Of a stretch of 54,736 nt of DNA, positions 18,124 to 27,010 are shown piece after piece. Each line of letters starts with the position of its first letter. Within the stretch, counting starts at the first letter, position 1. The notes below the pieces were generated by a model, which made no database searches, was not told the DNA's origin, and saw nothing but the letters and a program-made list of their open reading frames with translations. The translations under genes and the position numbers were made by a program. The DNA is from Psychrobacillus insolitus (GTDB taxonomy: Bacteria > Bacillota > Bacilli > Bacillales_A > Planococcaceae): contig NZ_QKZI01000009.1 of NCBI RefSeq assembly GCF_003254155.1, forward strand, positions 720 through 55,455. Reading direction: 5' to 3'.

Positions 18124-19922
18124 ATATTGTCAAAACCGATCTTTCTATGTTTACAAAACAGTCGTGGGAAAAAGCAAATCAACAGTTGCTTGCAAAAATG
18201 CTGCAAGAGTTTATGTATGAACAAATTATTGAACCAAAGGAAATTCAAAAACTATCGGATATGACGATGTATCAATGGGAAGATCAAAAAGGAGTGATGT
18301 ACACATATCAAGCAAAAGAAAAGTTATTTGATAGCTTTTATGTTCTTTCTGACACGATACGAGTAACGTCTGAAGGTCAAGAGGTTGGACTTTCCAAAGC
18401 GCTACAGCTATTAATTGGATTGTCAGAAGAAAAGGGAATGACCAACTCGACAGCAGGACATTTAGCCAAAGAGTATTTTCATACATTAGTTGCCGACTTA
18501 CATTTGCAGAACAGAAAATCCTCAGATGAACTGGCTGAAATGGATTATGCCGAGTTGGAAGGTGAAATGACGGGGCATCCGTGGATTACATATAATAAGG
18601 GAAGAATTGGTTTTGGCTATGATGACTATATCCGATTTGCTCCAGAACAGAAGAATCATATTCAGCTGTCATGGATTGCTGTTGCTAAACAAGTGAGTTC
18701 ATTTCAATCGTTGGCCACGTTGTCATTTGAAAAAGTGATGAAACAAGAACTAAGTGAAAATACACTGAAATCATTTGCTAATCAACTGAATGTACGTCAA
18801 TTAACACTGAGTGATTACTATTATATACCTGTTCATGAATGGCAATGGATGAATGTTATCGTTCCACTTTACGCAGAGTATATTTCCAGTGACCTCATTG
18901 TACCGCTTGGAGAAAGTGAGGACAGTTATTTACCCCAACAGTCAATCCGAACATTTGTGAATACGACTCACCGGGAAAAGTATCATGTGAAGCTACCGAT
19001 GAGTATTTTAAATACGCTTGTTTATCGGGGGTTGCCAAGTGAACGCACCGTTATTGCGCCTCAAGTAACGGAACACATTCAAGGAATTCGAGAACAAGAT
19101 GCATTTTTAAAAGATACGTGCAAGATAGGATTGCTTGGTGAAGTAGCAACATTAAATGTAAGTCATCCAACGTTTACAAAAATTCAAAGTGCGCCATATC
19201 AATATTTAGAAATGCTTGGTGTTGTGTGGCGAGAAAGTGTCTACGAAGAGTTAGGCGAAGGAGAGCAGGCGATTACATTAGCGGCTCTTTTACATGTCGA
19301 TCATTTAGGGAAGGCGCTTGTGTCAACATACATTCAAAAAGCTGGTTTGACACCAAAAGAGTGGATAGAAGCCTTGATGAATGCAGTATTGCCGCCACTG
19401 CTACATTATTTATATCAATACGGCACTGTCTTTTCACCGCATGGCCAAAATACAGTGCTTGTGTTAAAGAATTTTAAACCAGTTCGGATTATTATGAAAG
19501 ACTTTGTAGATGACGTAAATATTAGCGACCAGCCGTTTGACGAGTTACGTTCTTTATCTGAAGGGTTGAAAACTGTTTTAAGAAGTGAAGATCCAGAAGG
19601 ATTAACGCAGTTTATTTTTACGGGTCTATTTATTTGTCATTTTCGCTATTTAGCGACGATTTTAGAAGAGCATGAAGGCGTAACCGAACAAAAATTTTGG
19701 GGCAGTGTTCGGAATGAGATTTTACGCTATCAATCACAATTTCCACAGTTACGAACGCGATTTGAGTTATTTGATTTACTTCGTCCTACAGTGACAAAAT
19801 TAACGTTGAACCGAAATCGAATGTTTGACTATGGGTACGAAGATGACGGAGATCGTCCTCATGCAAGTGAATACGGCAAGGTGCGTAATGCGTTACATGA
19901 AGTTAGTATGTTGGTGAAATAA
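18120..19922 (+). CDS. IucA/IucC-family siderophore synthetase (RhbF-like)
   Basis: The 600-residue second NIS synthetase probably attaches the second hydroxamate arm to citrate. Visible are GEMTGHPWITYNKGRIGFG (the ATP/citrate motif, near residue 150), VHEWQWMN, PLGESEDSYLPQQSIRTF and the C-terminal domain with SPHGQNTVLVL. It starts with ATGA coupling to the MFS gene and ends the operon; a terminator lies ~30 bases beyond. Confidence 0.92.
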   Translation: MNIVKTDLSMFTKQSWEKANQQLLAKMLQEFMYEQIIEPKEIQKLSDMTMYQWEDQKGVMYTYQAKEKLFDSFYVLSDTIRVTSEGQEVGLSKALQLLIGLSEEKGMTNSTAGHLAKEYFHTLVADLHLQNRKSSDELAEMDYAELEGEMTGHPWITYNKGRIGFGYDDYIRFAPEQKNHIQLSWIAVAKQVSSFQSLATLSFEKVMKQELSENTLKSFANQLNVRQLTLSDYYYIPVHEWQWMNVIVPLYAEYISSDLIVPLGESEDSYLPQQSIRTFVNTTHREKYHVKLPMSILNTLVYRGLPSERTVIAPQVTEHIQGIREQDAFLKDTCKIGLLGEVATLNVSHPTFTKIQSAPYQYLEMLGVVWRESVYEELGEGEQAITLAALLHVDHLGKALVSTYIQKAGLTPKEWIEALMNAVLPPLLHYLYQYGTVFSPHGQNTVLVLKNFKPVRIIMKDFVDDVNISDQPFDELRSLSEGLKTVLRSEDPEGLTQFIFTGLFICHFRYLATILEEHEGVTEQKFWGSVRNEILRYQSQFPQLRTRFELFDLLRPTVTKLTLNRNRMFDYGYEDDGDRPHASEYGKVRNALHEVSMLVK

Positions 19923-19948
19923 TCTTAATGTTAAATTTCTTCAATAAG

Positions 19949-19990
19949 AGGCTGTCTCAAAGGTATTAAATTGGGACAGTCCAACTTTTT
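19949..19990 (+). terminator. Terminator of the siderophore operon
   Basis: GGCTGTCTCAA pairs with TTGGGACAGTCC (one bulge, one G-T pair) and is followed by CTTTTT. Confidence 0.75.
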
Positions 19991-20009
19991 AGAGTGGGTG
20001 AAAAAGCTC

Positions 20010-20112
20010 TTTTGAAAGGGATTTTGCAGGAATGGAATGATATCACGTAGAACGTCCAGGCAGACATTGTGGTGTTAGACATGCCGTTGCTAGATACTAC
20101 TCAATTTAATAA
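20010..20112 (+). pseudogene. Resolvase fragment, copy E
   Basis: The translation reads ILQEWNDIT, a stop, then VQADIVVLDMPLLDTTQF. This matches the central part of the 27135-27740 serine recombinase (ILNEWNDITKNIQADIVVMD). An internal stop and missing ends show it is dead. It lies just beyond the siderophore operon terminator. Confidence 0.75.
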
Positions 20113-20117
20113 TCTAA

Positions 20118-20166
20118 GTGCAAAATAGCACTTAAAACAAGTGCAAATTACCGTCTAAAGTGACAC
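20118..20166. repeat. Insertion-sequence end, copy 1
   Basis: The block with GCAAAATAGCACTTAAAAC and CTAAAGTGACACC recurs at 29390-29444. It looks like the repeat-rich terminal region of an IS21-type element ending in TGACAC. The 50-bp repeat also found at 9734 follows directly at 20168-20217. The rest of 20.22-20.43 kb shows no gene. Confidence 0.45.
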
Positions 20167-20167
20167 C

Positions 20168-20217
20168 CTTTTCCATTTGGATTGGGGCGTGTTCAGAAAA
20201 GGACGAGTTTTGTTACA
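20168..20217. repeat. 50-bp repeat, second copy of 9734-9783
   Basis: Nearly identical to 9734-9783, one of several dispersed pieces of transposon debris on either side of the siderophore operon. Confidence 0.6.
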
Positions 20218-20430
20218 TAGTAAATTAGAATTCAATGTTTCATATGCAAAATTCAAACCGGATTGGTAATAGATTCACTTAAATACATTGCTACAACAGA
20301 AACCGCGATTGCGATGAAATAATACGTAACGATGACCTGAGCCGGAGTAAACTTTCTTCTTTGACTGAATTTAGATGATTTCATGCGTATTATATCATTT
20401 CGACAATGAACAAAACTTATATCTCATTGT

Positions 20431-20480
20431 AAAAAAAAAGTAGGAGAAGATAGTTTAAACTATCTTCTCCTACTTTTTTA
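20431..20480. terminator. Strong bidirectional terminator
   Basis: A perfect palindrome with a stem of ~20 bp (GTAGGAGAAGATAG and its complement), a centre of GTTTAAAC and A/T runs on both sides. It ends the TerC gene, whose stop is adjacent. Confidence 0.85.
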
Positions 20481-20481
20481 A

Positions 20482-21270
20482 TTAAGCAGATTGTTCTTTT
20501 TTGTTTTGTTTTAGTCCGATTAAATACCCACCAATTGCAATTCCTAATAATACAGTCCAGAATACTATTGTCCATCCTGTAGAGTGTGGGAAATGTTCAT
20601 CTAATATTGCTACTTTAGGATGAGCAAGTACCATGACAGTTAATTTAACTCCTACCCAACCTACGACTAGAAAAGCTGCAGTTTCTAGTGAAGGCATTTT
20701 CTCTAATAATCGAACAAATTTATGGGCAGCAAATCGCATAATTACAAGTCCCATTACCCCACCAAGGAACATAACAGAGAACTGACCAGCATTAATACCA
20801 CCGATATCAAAGTTACCTAAATGTGGCAATGTCACTGCTATCGCTACAGCTGCAAGCATTGAATCAATTGCAAACGCAATATCTGCAAGCTCGACTTTTA
20901 ACACAGTCACCCAAAAACTTGATCCTTTTTTTTCTAGCTTCTCTGTATTTCCAGTTTCCAAACGCTTTTCTTCTTGTTCTTTATGTTTCCGTTGATCATA
21001 AATATGTTTAAACGAAATAAATAGTAAGTATGCAGCTCCAATTGCTTGTACTTGCCAAATGTTTACCAATATAGTAATCATAAATAAAGCTGCGAATCTA
21101 AATACGAAAGCCCCGATTAAACCGTAAAATAATGCTTTCTTCTGTTGCGCTTTTGGTAAATGTTTTACCATTACAGCCATAACAACTGCATTATCTGCTG
21201 CAAGTAAACCTTCCAATCCAACTAGAACTAATAATACCCATCCGTACTCCAATAATATTGCTAAATCCAT
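20482..21270 (-). CDS. TerC-family membrane protein, Mn2+-riboswitch controlled
   Basis: The 262-residue integral membrane protein of the TerC/YkoY/YceF group has 7-8 helices and acidic membrane motifs GLEGLLAADNAVV near residue 17 and ELADIAFAIDSMLA near 130, which are the conserved aspartates of the family. These proteins are linked to manganese export and metallation of secreted enzymes. The start is ATG 21270 (MDLAILLEYG) behind AAGGAG; upstream codons belong to the riboswitch leader. The yybP-ykoY riboswitch just upstream strongly supports a manganese-related role. Confidence 0.9.
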   Translation of the reverse strand: MDLAILLEYGWVLLVLVGLEGLLAADNAVVMAVMVKHLPKAQQKKALFYGLIGAFVFRFAALFMITILVNIWQVQAIGAAYLLFISFKHIYDQRKHKEQEEKRLETGNTEKLEKKGSSFWVTVLKVELADIAFAIDSMLAAVAIAVTLPHLGNFDIGGINAGQFSVMFLGGVMGLVIMRFAAHKFVRLLEKMPSLETAAFLVVGWVGVKLTVMVLAHPKVAILDEHFPHSTGWTIVFWTVLLGIAIGGYLIGLKQNKKEQSA

Positions 21271-21294
21271 ATGTGCATTCTCCTTTTTGCATAT

Positions 21295-21436
21295 AAAAAG
21301 ACCCTTGCCTAAAAAAGGCAAAGGTCTCGCTAAGCAAATTTAATAGTTTACTATCATAACCGATGGCAAAAGCCATGTATTGACGACTATGAAATAGGTT
21401 TCCCCATAGCTACTCCCCTTTGACGAATGTCAAAGT
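21295..21436 (-). ncRNA. yybP-ykoY manganese riboswitch with terminator
   Basis: On the minus strand the leader contains the hallmark AAAGGGGAGTAGC and the distal CGAGACCTTTGCC of the yybP-ykoY Mn2+ aptamer. The distal CCTTTGCC also forms one arm of a terminator (GACCTTTGCC / GGCAAGGGTC followed by a T-run) at about 21295-21325. Aptamer and terminator are therefore mutually exclusive, the usual on-switch design. Confidence 0.9.
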
Positions 21437-21565
21437 GTATTTATTTATGTAGATTAGTGTAGCACATGAATAATATAATTCAAAGGAAAACTACTTGGTT
21501 TTTATATGAAATGATTTATCTTCTTAATGTTCATTATAAAAACAGATCTATAATTATACTAAGAA

Positions 21566-21672
21566 AAGCACAAGCGCCTATCTCTGCGGTGTGGCAGGCA
21601 AATGGGGAATCGCGAGGAGGTAGCTCCTCAGCCACCACAAGCGCTTTTGTTTACGACGAGCTTGCGCTATAC
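21566..21672. repeat. GC-rich intergenic inverted-repeat element
   Basis: CACAAGCGCC near the left end and ACAAGCGCTTTTG plus GCTTGCGC near the right end bracket an unusually GC-rich stretch that contains CGAGGAGGTAGCTCCTC, itself a hairpin. This looks like a small dispersed Bacillales repeat. No coding function is seen. Confidence 0.35.
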
Positions 21673-21715
21673 AGATACTTAGTAAAAGTTTTATATTTTC
21701 TTATCTACTGAAAAA

Positions 21716-21735
21716 GGGTCTTCAATTGAAGACCC
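21716..21735. terminator. Palindromic hairpin
   Basis: GGGTCTTCAA followed by TTGAAGACCC is a perfect 20-bp palindrome, with no gene adjoining it. The region to 22.0 kb is AT-rich and empty. Confidence 0.4.
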
Positions 21736-21999
21736 ATCCACTATTTATTTTTGGAATTTTCAGAAGTCTAATACCCGACTACTTAGTTCTACATTCTTCA
21801 CTTTATATGTGGTACCAGTCATATATAGTCTTTTTGATAAAGGATTTAAAAAGTAGTTTAGTTATATAAGAACAAATAAAAGATATTACTATTTAACGTT
21901 AAATTTTATAAATTTAATATCACCTCCTATAAGGATTTTCAATATGTTACATTATAGCTTTGAAAATGTACTTGATTAAGTGAACTTTCTCCAAAAGAA

Positions 22000-22240
22000 A
22001 GTTAGAAGTTACAGATTAATGCCATTCTTGATAACATCGAAAAATGCAGAGAATGGGTAGAAAATATGTATTTTAGGATACTAAACCATGATGAATATAG
22101 AAGGTTATTTGCAGAAGTATTGAAAGAGGTTAATGTGCAAGTCCAGTAGACGATAGTTAACTTATTAAATGATATTAAGAATGAAGACCCTGTGAATTTC
22201 TAGGACAAAGTCGAAGAGGTAAAAACAACTTTGTATAACT
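22000..22240 (+). pseudogene. Decayed gene tail, unknown
   Basis: The frame reads NAILDNIEKCREWVENMYF, then RILNHDEYRRLFAEVLKEV, hits a TAG, then continues DIKNEDPVNF, another TAG and DKVEEVKTTLYN. The stops indicate decay. No family is recognised. A GCAGCTGAATGCAGC-type hairpin follows at about 22264-22285. Confidence 0.35.
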
Positions 22241-22305
22241 AACGGGTACAAAAGAGTTTCCCTGCAGCTGAATGCAGCTTTTGTAGCATCCGGGTAATAA
22301 CAAAG

Positions 22306-22340
22306 TAAAGCATGATTCTATAACAGAATCATGCTTTTTC
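22306..22340. terminator. Bidirectional terminator
   Basis: AAAGCATGATTCT and AGAATCATGCTTT form a perfect 13-bp stem with TTTTC after it. It sits 12 bases from the stop of the 22352-22678 frame. Confidence 0.7.
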
Positions 22341-22351
22341 TATACCGGTCC

Positions 22352-22678
22352 TTATTTTTTTTTCAATTTTTTTGCTTGTTTCAAGGCTGAAGAAACAAAA
22401 CTTTTCGCCTTTTCCCTGTTTTTTTCATCTTTCAGCAGGTCGCTCGCTTTCGATATAATCTTTTTTGAATTGTCTTTAAGATTCAAGATCACGTCATCTC
22501 CTTTTTTATCTATAATTCTTTTGTAAAGAAAATGATTCAGTTTCTCACGGGATATCCTGTTTTTTCGTAGTAACTTAATGCAAGTTTTATTACTTCGAGT
22601 ATTGCATTGGGTAAAACCTGTAATAGCACAATTAATAGAATCCGTTTTTTGGAAATTATTCAAAATGGTTTCTATCAT
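22352..22678 (-). CDS. Hypothetical basic protein, 108 aa
   Basis: The C-terminal half is a highly charged helix-rich segment (DNSKKIISKASDLLKDEKN, ending KKLKKK). The N-terminal half is cysteine-containing and looks less protein-like. There is no convincing Shine-Dalgarno at the first ATG, so the start may be elsewhere or the gene may be degraded at its 5' end. A good terminator directly after the stop argues that something is transcribed. No family recognised. Confidence 0.35.
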   Translation of the reverse strand: MIETILNNFQKTDSINCAITGFTQCNTRSNKTCIKLLRKNRISREKLNHFLYKRIIDKKGDDVILNLKDNSKKIISKASDLLKDEKNREKAKSFVSSALKQAKKLKKK

Positions 22679-22821
22679 TGTTATTTAGAACATGATGACG
22701 AAGAAAATTTCATGGGCTTTGATTAAAGTAATTTCTGGCGAATAGCAATTTAACATAAAATAGAAAACAACCGAAGGCAGCCTTTTATTTAAGCAATAGA
22801 CGTTTATATTATAAAACTAAT

Positions 22822-23877
22822 TTAAGTGGTTTGAATATCCAGATATTCATCACTAATTTCACCAACAATTTCTTCTAAAATATCTTCCATTGTTACCAAA
22901 CCCGCAGTATTACCTTCTTTATCTGTGACGATTGCCATATGAACCCTGTTTTGTTGCATCTTAGACAGTACTTTCTGGATAGAAGTTGTTTCAGGGAAAC
23001 GCGGCATTTCGTGAATAAACGATTCCGGTTTCTCTGTTCTTCCAGCTGCCATGCTAGTCAATAGCTCTTTCGTATTAATAAAACCGATTAGCTTGTCTTT
23101 GTTTCCGTCTTCTGTCACCGGATAACGCGTGTATTCATGGTCATCTAATGCCTCAAAAAATTCGGATTTCGACAGGTCTTTGTCCACAGTTACAATTTCT
23201 GATCGCTGTATCATGATGTTTTTCACAATCCTGTCGTCAAACGCAAAAATATTTTTAAGATAGGTCAATTCGGTTTGATTGATCTCGCCGCTTTGGAAGC
23301 TTTCAGCCACGATTAATTTCAACTCTTCTTCTGAATGAGCCTCTTCATGCCCAACTGGCTCTACTCCGAATAGTCGTAAAAAGACTCGTGCAGCACCGTT
23401 TAGTAACCAGATGAACGGATTCATTACTTTTCCGAACCAATACAGCGGGGGAGCAAGTAGCAAGGTCATTTTTTCTGCGTATTGAATAGCCAATGTCTTT
23501 GGTGCCAATTCTCCAATCACCACATGTAGGAACGTGACTATTGCCAGTGCGATGGCATAGGAAAGTGCAGTCGCCAATGCTTCTGGAACAGCAAAATACT
23601 CAAATAATGGATGCAGCATTCTTTCAACAGTCGGTTCACCCAATGCACCAAGACCTAAAGCCGTTACCGTAATTCCTAGTTGGCAGGCAGATAGGTAATA
23701 GTCCAACTCGTTCGTAACTTTCTTTGCGAGTGAGGCCTTCTTATTTCCTTCTGATATTAATTGGTCGATTCTTGACATACGCACCTTTAAGATGGCAAAT
23801 TCAGCCCCAACGAAGAAAGCGGTCAAGAGTATGAGCAATGCTATTAATAACAAGTTTATTATGGTTTGTCCATCCAA
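22822..23877 (-). CDS. CNNM/CorC (HlyC) family transporter, short form
   Basis: The 351-residue protein has an N-terminal CNNM (DUF21) membrane domain with three to four helices ([40 protein letters not shown]), then a CBS pair (about residues 195-345). It stops after the second CBS with ISDEYLDIQTT and lacks the CorC/HlyC C-terminal domain present in its neighbour. Such proteins (B. subtilis YhdP, S. aureus MpfA) are linked to Mg2+ export. I choose TTG 23877 because AGGGAG lies 5 nt before it and the encoded LDGQTIINLLLIALL aligns with the start of the paralogue at 25248. Confidence 0.85.
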   Translation of the reverse strand: MDGQTIINLLLIALLILLTAFFVGAEFAILKVRMSRIDQLISEGNKKASLAKKVTNELDYYLSACQLGITVTALGLGALGEPTVERMLHPLFEYFAVPEALATALSYAIALAIVTFLHVVIGELAPKTLAIQYAEKMTLLLAPPLYWFGKVMNPFIWLLNGAARVFLRLFGVEPVGHEEAHSEEELKLIVAESFQSGEINQTELTYLKNIFAFDDRIVKNIMIQRSEIVTVDKDLSKSEFFEALDDHEYTRYPVTEDGNKDKLIGFINTKELLTSMAAGRTEKPESFIHEMPRFPETTSIQKVLSKMQQNRVHMAIVTDKEGNTAGLVTMEDILEEIVGEISDEYLDIQTT

Positions 23878-23879
23878 AT

Positions 23880-23912
23880 TTTCTCCCTCAAGAGAGGGAT
23901 TCACCTCCAGTA
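23880..23912 (-). promoter_or_regulatory. Leader hairpin covering the ribosome-binding site (copy 2)
   Basis: GGAGGTGAATCCCT followed by CTCTTG and AGGGAG: TCCCT can pair with AGGGA, the Shine-Dalgarno of the TTG start. The same layout precedes the 25248 gene. Confidence 0.5.
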
Positions 23913-23946
23913 ATGTTTAACTCAGTTGTATCAAATTACCTTTTTG

Positions 23947-25248
23947 TTAAGTCCCTTGATGAAATATAATCCGCTTTATTTGTTGATTATCCATTTCAGT
24001 AACCGTCCATAGAAAGTTATCTTTGGAGATTATATCACCCGTATGAACTTCTCCAGGGCTTTGGGAATAAATCCAGCCCCCAATGGTATCGATATCTTCG
24101 CTTTCATCAAAAACTAAACCAAAGCGGTCTTGAAGATCTTTTAAGAGTACACGGCCATTGATGAGGTATTGCTTTTCATCAATCTTACTGATATCCGGTA
24201 CTTCGTCAGCATCGAATTCATCGCGGATTTCACCCACAATTTCCTCTAGAATATCTTCCATAGTAATCATGCCGGCAGTTCCGCCATATTCATCAGCTAC
24301 TAAAGCGATATGAACATGGGTATTCTGCATTCTAAGCAAAGCATCCTGTAGTCCAGTGGTTTCAAAAACAATAGGGAGTTTCCGTATGAATTCTTCGAGT
24401 TTTCGCTTCCGTCCAGCTACAATATGGGGAAGCATCTTTTTGGCACTGACAAAACCGAGGATAAGGTCTTTGTCCCCATTTTCCGATACCGGATAACGAG
24501 TGTAGTTGTTTTCATCCAAAGTTTTAATGATTTCATCTAATGGCATGTCTTTATCCAGGGTAACCAGTTCCGTTCGTGGAACCATGATGTCCTTGACCAT
24601 CCGTTCATCAAATGTGAAGACATTCTCCATATAGGATAGTTCAGTTTGATTGAGAGCGCCACCCTCGTAACTTTGGGCCATAATGATTTTCAGTTCCTCT
24701 TCCGAGTAAGCCTGTTCATGTCCAGCAGGTTTAACGCCAAATGATTTTAACAGAACGCCTGCTGATCCGTTCAAAGTCCAAATAAACGGCTTCATGATTT
24801 TTCCAAACCAGAAAAGCGGTGGCGCGAGAATCAAGGTCATTTTTTCAGCATATTGAATGGCCAATGTTTTTGGGGCCATCTCCCCAATAACGACGTGTAG
24901 AAACGTTACCAGTAGAAAGGCAATGGCATATGAAGCCGCGGATGCTATAGCATCGGAAACAGCAAAAAAATTAAAGATCGGGTACATCAGACGTTCAACA
25001 GTAGGTTTCCCCAATGCCCCTAATCCTAGAGCGGTAACTGTAATACCTAGCTGGCAGGCTGATAAGTAATAATCTAAATTAACAGCCACTTTTTTCGCAA
25101 GTACAGCCTTTTTGTTTCCTTCGGCGATCAATTGATCAAGCCGAGACATCCTAATCTTTACTACGGCAAATTCCGATCCGACGAAAAATGCCGTCAAGCC
25201 AATCAAAATCACTAGTAAAACTAAATTTAATATGATAATTATATCCAC
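23947..25248 (-). CDS. CNNM/CorC (HlyC) family ion transporter, full length
   Basis: The 433-residue protein contains the CNNM domain (residues ~5-190), the CBS pair (~205-330) and the CorC/HlyC C-terminal domain (~345-430, [19 protein letters not shown]). It is closely similar to the downstream gene, so the two are a tandem duplication. The family includes the Mg2+ exporter MpfA. The start is GTG with AGGGA 6 nt upstream, inside a small hairpin. The MerR gene lies 36 bases upstream in the same direction, an arrangement also known around B. subtilis yhdP-yhdQ-yhdT. Confidence 0.9.
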   Translation of the reverse strand: MDIIIILNLVLLVILIGLTAFFVGSEFAVVKIRMSRLDQLIAEGNKKAVLAKKVAVNLDYYLSACQLGITVTALGLGALGKPTVERLMYPIFNFFAVSDAIASAASYAIAFLLVTFLHVVIGEMAPKTLAIQYAEKMTLILAPPLFWFGKIMKPFIWTLNGSAGVLLKSFGVKPAGHEQAYSEEELKIIMAQSYEGGALNQTELSYMENVFTFDERMVKDIMVPRTELVTLDKDMPLDEIIKTLDENNYTRYPVSENGDKDLILGFVSAKKMLPHIVAGRKRKLEEFIRKLPIVFETTGLQDALLRMQNTHVHIALVADEYGGTAGMITMEDILEEIVGEIRDEFDADEVPDISKIDEKQYLINGRVLLKDLQDRFGLVFDESEDIDTIGGWIYSQSPGEVHTGDIISKDNFLWTVTEMDNQQIKRIIFHQGT

Positions 25249-25277
25249 TTATATTCCCTTTAAAGGGATCCACCTCC
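25249..25277 (-). promoter_or_regulatory. Leader hairpin covering the ribosome-binding site (copy 1)
   Basis: GGAGGTGGATCCCTTTAAAGGGA: the arms TCCCTTT and AAAGGGA fold on themselves and sequester the Shine-Dalgarno of the GTG start. Confidence 0.5.
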
Positions 25278-25284
25278 AAATTAA

Positions 25285-25671
25285 TTACATCAAAGTCAAT
25301 AACGAAGCAATCGACATCAACCGTGTTTCTAGCGTTTTATGAATGTTTACTTTTAAGTGAGTAGGAGCATCTTTCAGTTGTTCTTCCAACCGTGATAATT
25401 TTTTTTGTAAACAATCAAATTCCTCGTAAACTTCCTTCATCAAGAGTTCGATTTCTAGATTTTCACCTGTGACTAGAACTTGTTTGATTTCAGCAAGAGT
25501 CATGCGCTGTTTTTTCAATAGTTGAATTCGTTCAAGTGTCTGAAGGACAGTGGTAGGATATAGCCGGTAGTTGGCTTCAGAACGCTCAACAGGAAATAAC
25601 CCGCATTTTGTGTAGTAATCGACTGTCCGAGTTGATAATCCGCTAAGTTTTGCAACCTCTCCAATATGCAT
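25285..25671 (-). CDS. MerR-family transcriptional regulator (YhdQ-like position)
   Basis: The 128-residue protein has an N-terminal MerR winged helix (HIGEVAKLSGLSTRTVDYYT, residues 2-21) and a coiled-coil dimerisation helix (~75-110). It lacks the C-terminal cysteine metal-binding motif of CueR, so it may not sense copper. It is first in an apparent operon with the two CNNM transporters and probably regulates them, though the ligand is unknown. The start has GGAAGGAATT upstream. Confidence 0.87.
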   Translation of the reverse strand: MHIGEVAKLSGLSTRTVDYYTKCGLFPVERSEANYRLYPTTVLQTLERIQLLKKQRMTLAEIKQVLVTGENLEIELLMKEVYEEFDCLQKKLSRLEEQLKDAPTHLKVNIHKTLETRLMSIASLLTLM

Positions 25672-25962
25672 TAATTCCTTCCCAATGCAAGCGCCTCCTT
25701 TTATTTGTTAAGAGAATAATATCACAATCAACTAAAAAGCATACAGTGATACGTCCTGCTTTGGGAAAGAATTCACTCGTTTTCTGAAAATATATGCATA
25801 CTTTTGACATAATGTTTCGCTAATTGAGAATTAATAGGAAGCAATATATACATGACGGACATAGCATCAGGATTCAATAAGATAAGAATTAAAAGAAGCG
25901 TTTACTAGAAAATTAAATGAATTTTATCCAATAATGTTGGAGGATCGTTATTTTTACTAAAT

Positions 25963-26035
25963 GGTGCTTGAGTTCAAGTAGTTGTAAAGCTTTTTTTATT
26001 GAACTCAAGCAACTGCGTTAGTCGAACAAGCAATT
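25963..26035. repeat. Interspersed hairpin repeat, diverged copy
   Basis: GGTGCTTGAGTTCAA and TTGAACTCAAGC form the outer stem, with CTTTTTTT inside. It is related to the units at 6019 and 30759. Just upstream, 25900-25960 keeps a gene tail reading KEAFTRKLNEFYPIMLEDRY; nothing else is seen between 25.7 and 26.17 kb. Confidence 0.5.
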
Positions 26036-26168
26036 TGGTGATAAACTTAAAAAACGGTAGTGAAGTCATATAAAAAATAATCCGAATTTTGTTAAGAGCG
26101 ATATAGAATCCCTAATAAAGTAATTGGATAATGTAGTTTTCTTCAACGCCAATGAAGGGAGAGATTAT

Positions 26169-26840
26169 ATGGAAAACGACTGGGACAAAGCTATTGGTTC
26201 TTTTTCCAAAATTAAAGTTTTTTCAAATCCAAATAACGAGCCTGTAACCATAAGTGGTGATGCGGATGATTTGAAGTGTATAGGTGTCGGGACAGATGCG
26301 GCCGTTTTTCAATCTCTTTCCGCCCCAGCTTATGCATTTAAATTATATGCCAAGGACAAAGTAAACAAAGTAAAAGTTGAAGCAAATGTTTATCATATAT
26401 TAGGAGATTCCCCCTTCTTTTCAACATGTTTTGCTTCATACGACGAATACCTCGTTTTAAGTTACGAGGAAGGAAAAACTCTCTTTGACTGCATTCTACA
26501 AGGTATTCACATTCCAGAAAGTGTTGTAAATGAAGTGGAAGATGCAAGAGAATATGTTCGGAGTAAGGGTCTTAACCCACGTGATATCCATTTGAAAAAT
26601 ATTTTACTACAAAACGGAAGAGCAAAAATAATTGATGTCTCTGAATACACACTGCCAGGTAATGATTTTCGGTGGGAGCATCTAAAAAAAGGATATGAGC
26701 AATACTATCATTTAATAGATGGAAATTCTGTTCCGTTTTGGTTAGTAGAAACTATTCGAAAGTGGTATAACCAGCGGGGGGGAAATTCTTCTTACGAGGA
26801 GTTTACAAAAACTATTTTAAAACTTCTGTATAAAAAATAG
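26169..26840 (+). CDS. Serine/threonine protein kinase-like protein (YrzF type)
   Basis: The 223-residue small kinase-fold protein has a glycine-loop region (CIGVGTDAAVFQ), a candidate ATP lysine (FKLYAKDK), and the catalytic loop GLNPRDIHLKNILL followed by IIDVSEY, which correspond to HRDxxxxN and DFG. The histidine of HRD is replaced by proline, while Asp and Asn are kept. It resembles Bacillus YrzF. The start is ATG 26169 with GGGAGAG 7 nt upstream. It appears to be a single gene; substrate unknown. Confidence 0.75.
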   Translation: MENDWDKAIGSFSKIKVFSNPNNEPVTISGDADDLKCIGVGTDAAVFQSLSAPAYAFKLYAKDKVNKVKVEANVYHILGDSPFFSTCFASYDEYLVLSYEEGKTLFDCILQGIHIPESVVNEVEDAREYVRSKGLNPRDIHLKNILLQNGRAKIIDVSEYTLPGNDFRWEHLKKGYEQYYHLIDGNSVPFWLVETIRKWYNQRGGNSSYEEFTKTILKLLYKK

Positions 26841-26954
26841 GTGAACTAGCTCTATTCAAAATATTTGTACAAGAATTCAGCTTATTGAACTCACGGGTAG
26901 CGTTTGTTAAAGACTCGAAGCACGAAGTATCCGAAGTAAATGTTGAAATTAGTC

Positions 26955-27010
26955 TAAAAATAAAAGGACCATCACTACCTTTCTACTTGAGAAAGGTAGT
27001 GATGGTCCTC
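26955..27010 (-). terminator. Terminator of the complete resolvase
   Basis: AGGACCATCACTACCTTTC and its exact reverse complement form a 19-bp stem with an A-run to the left. A diverged copy of this terminator and its flanks lies at about 54105-54170. Confidence 0.8.

Noticed and set aside
21466-21711. 81-codon plus-strand frame
   Set aside because: Covers the GC-rich inverted-repeat element; no ribosome-binding site and composition not protein-like.
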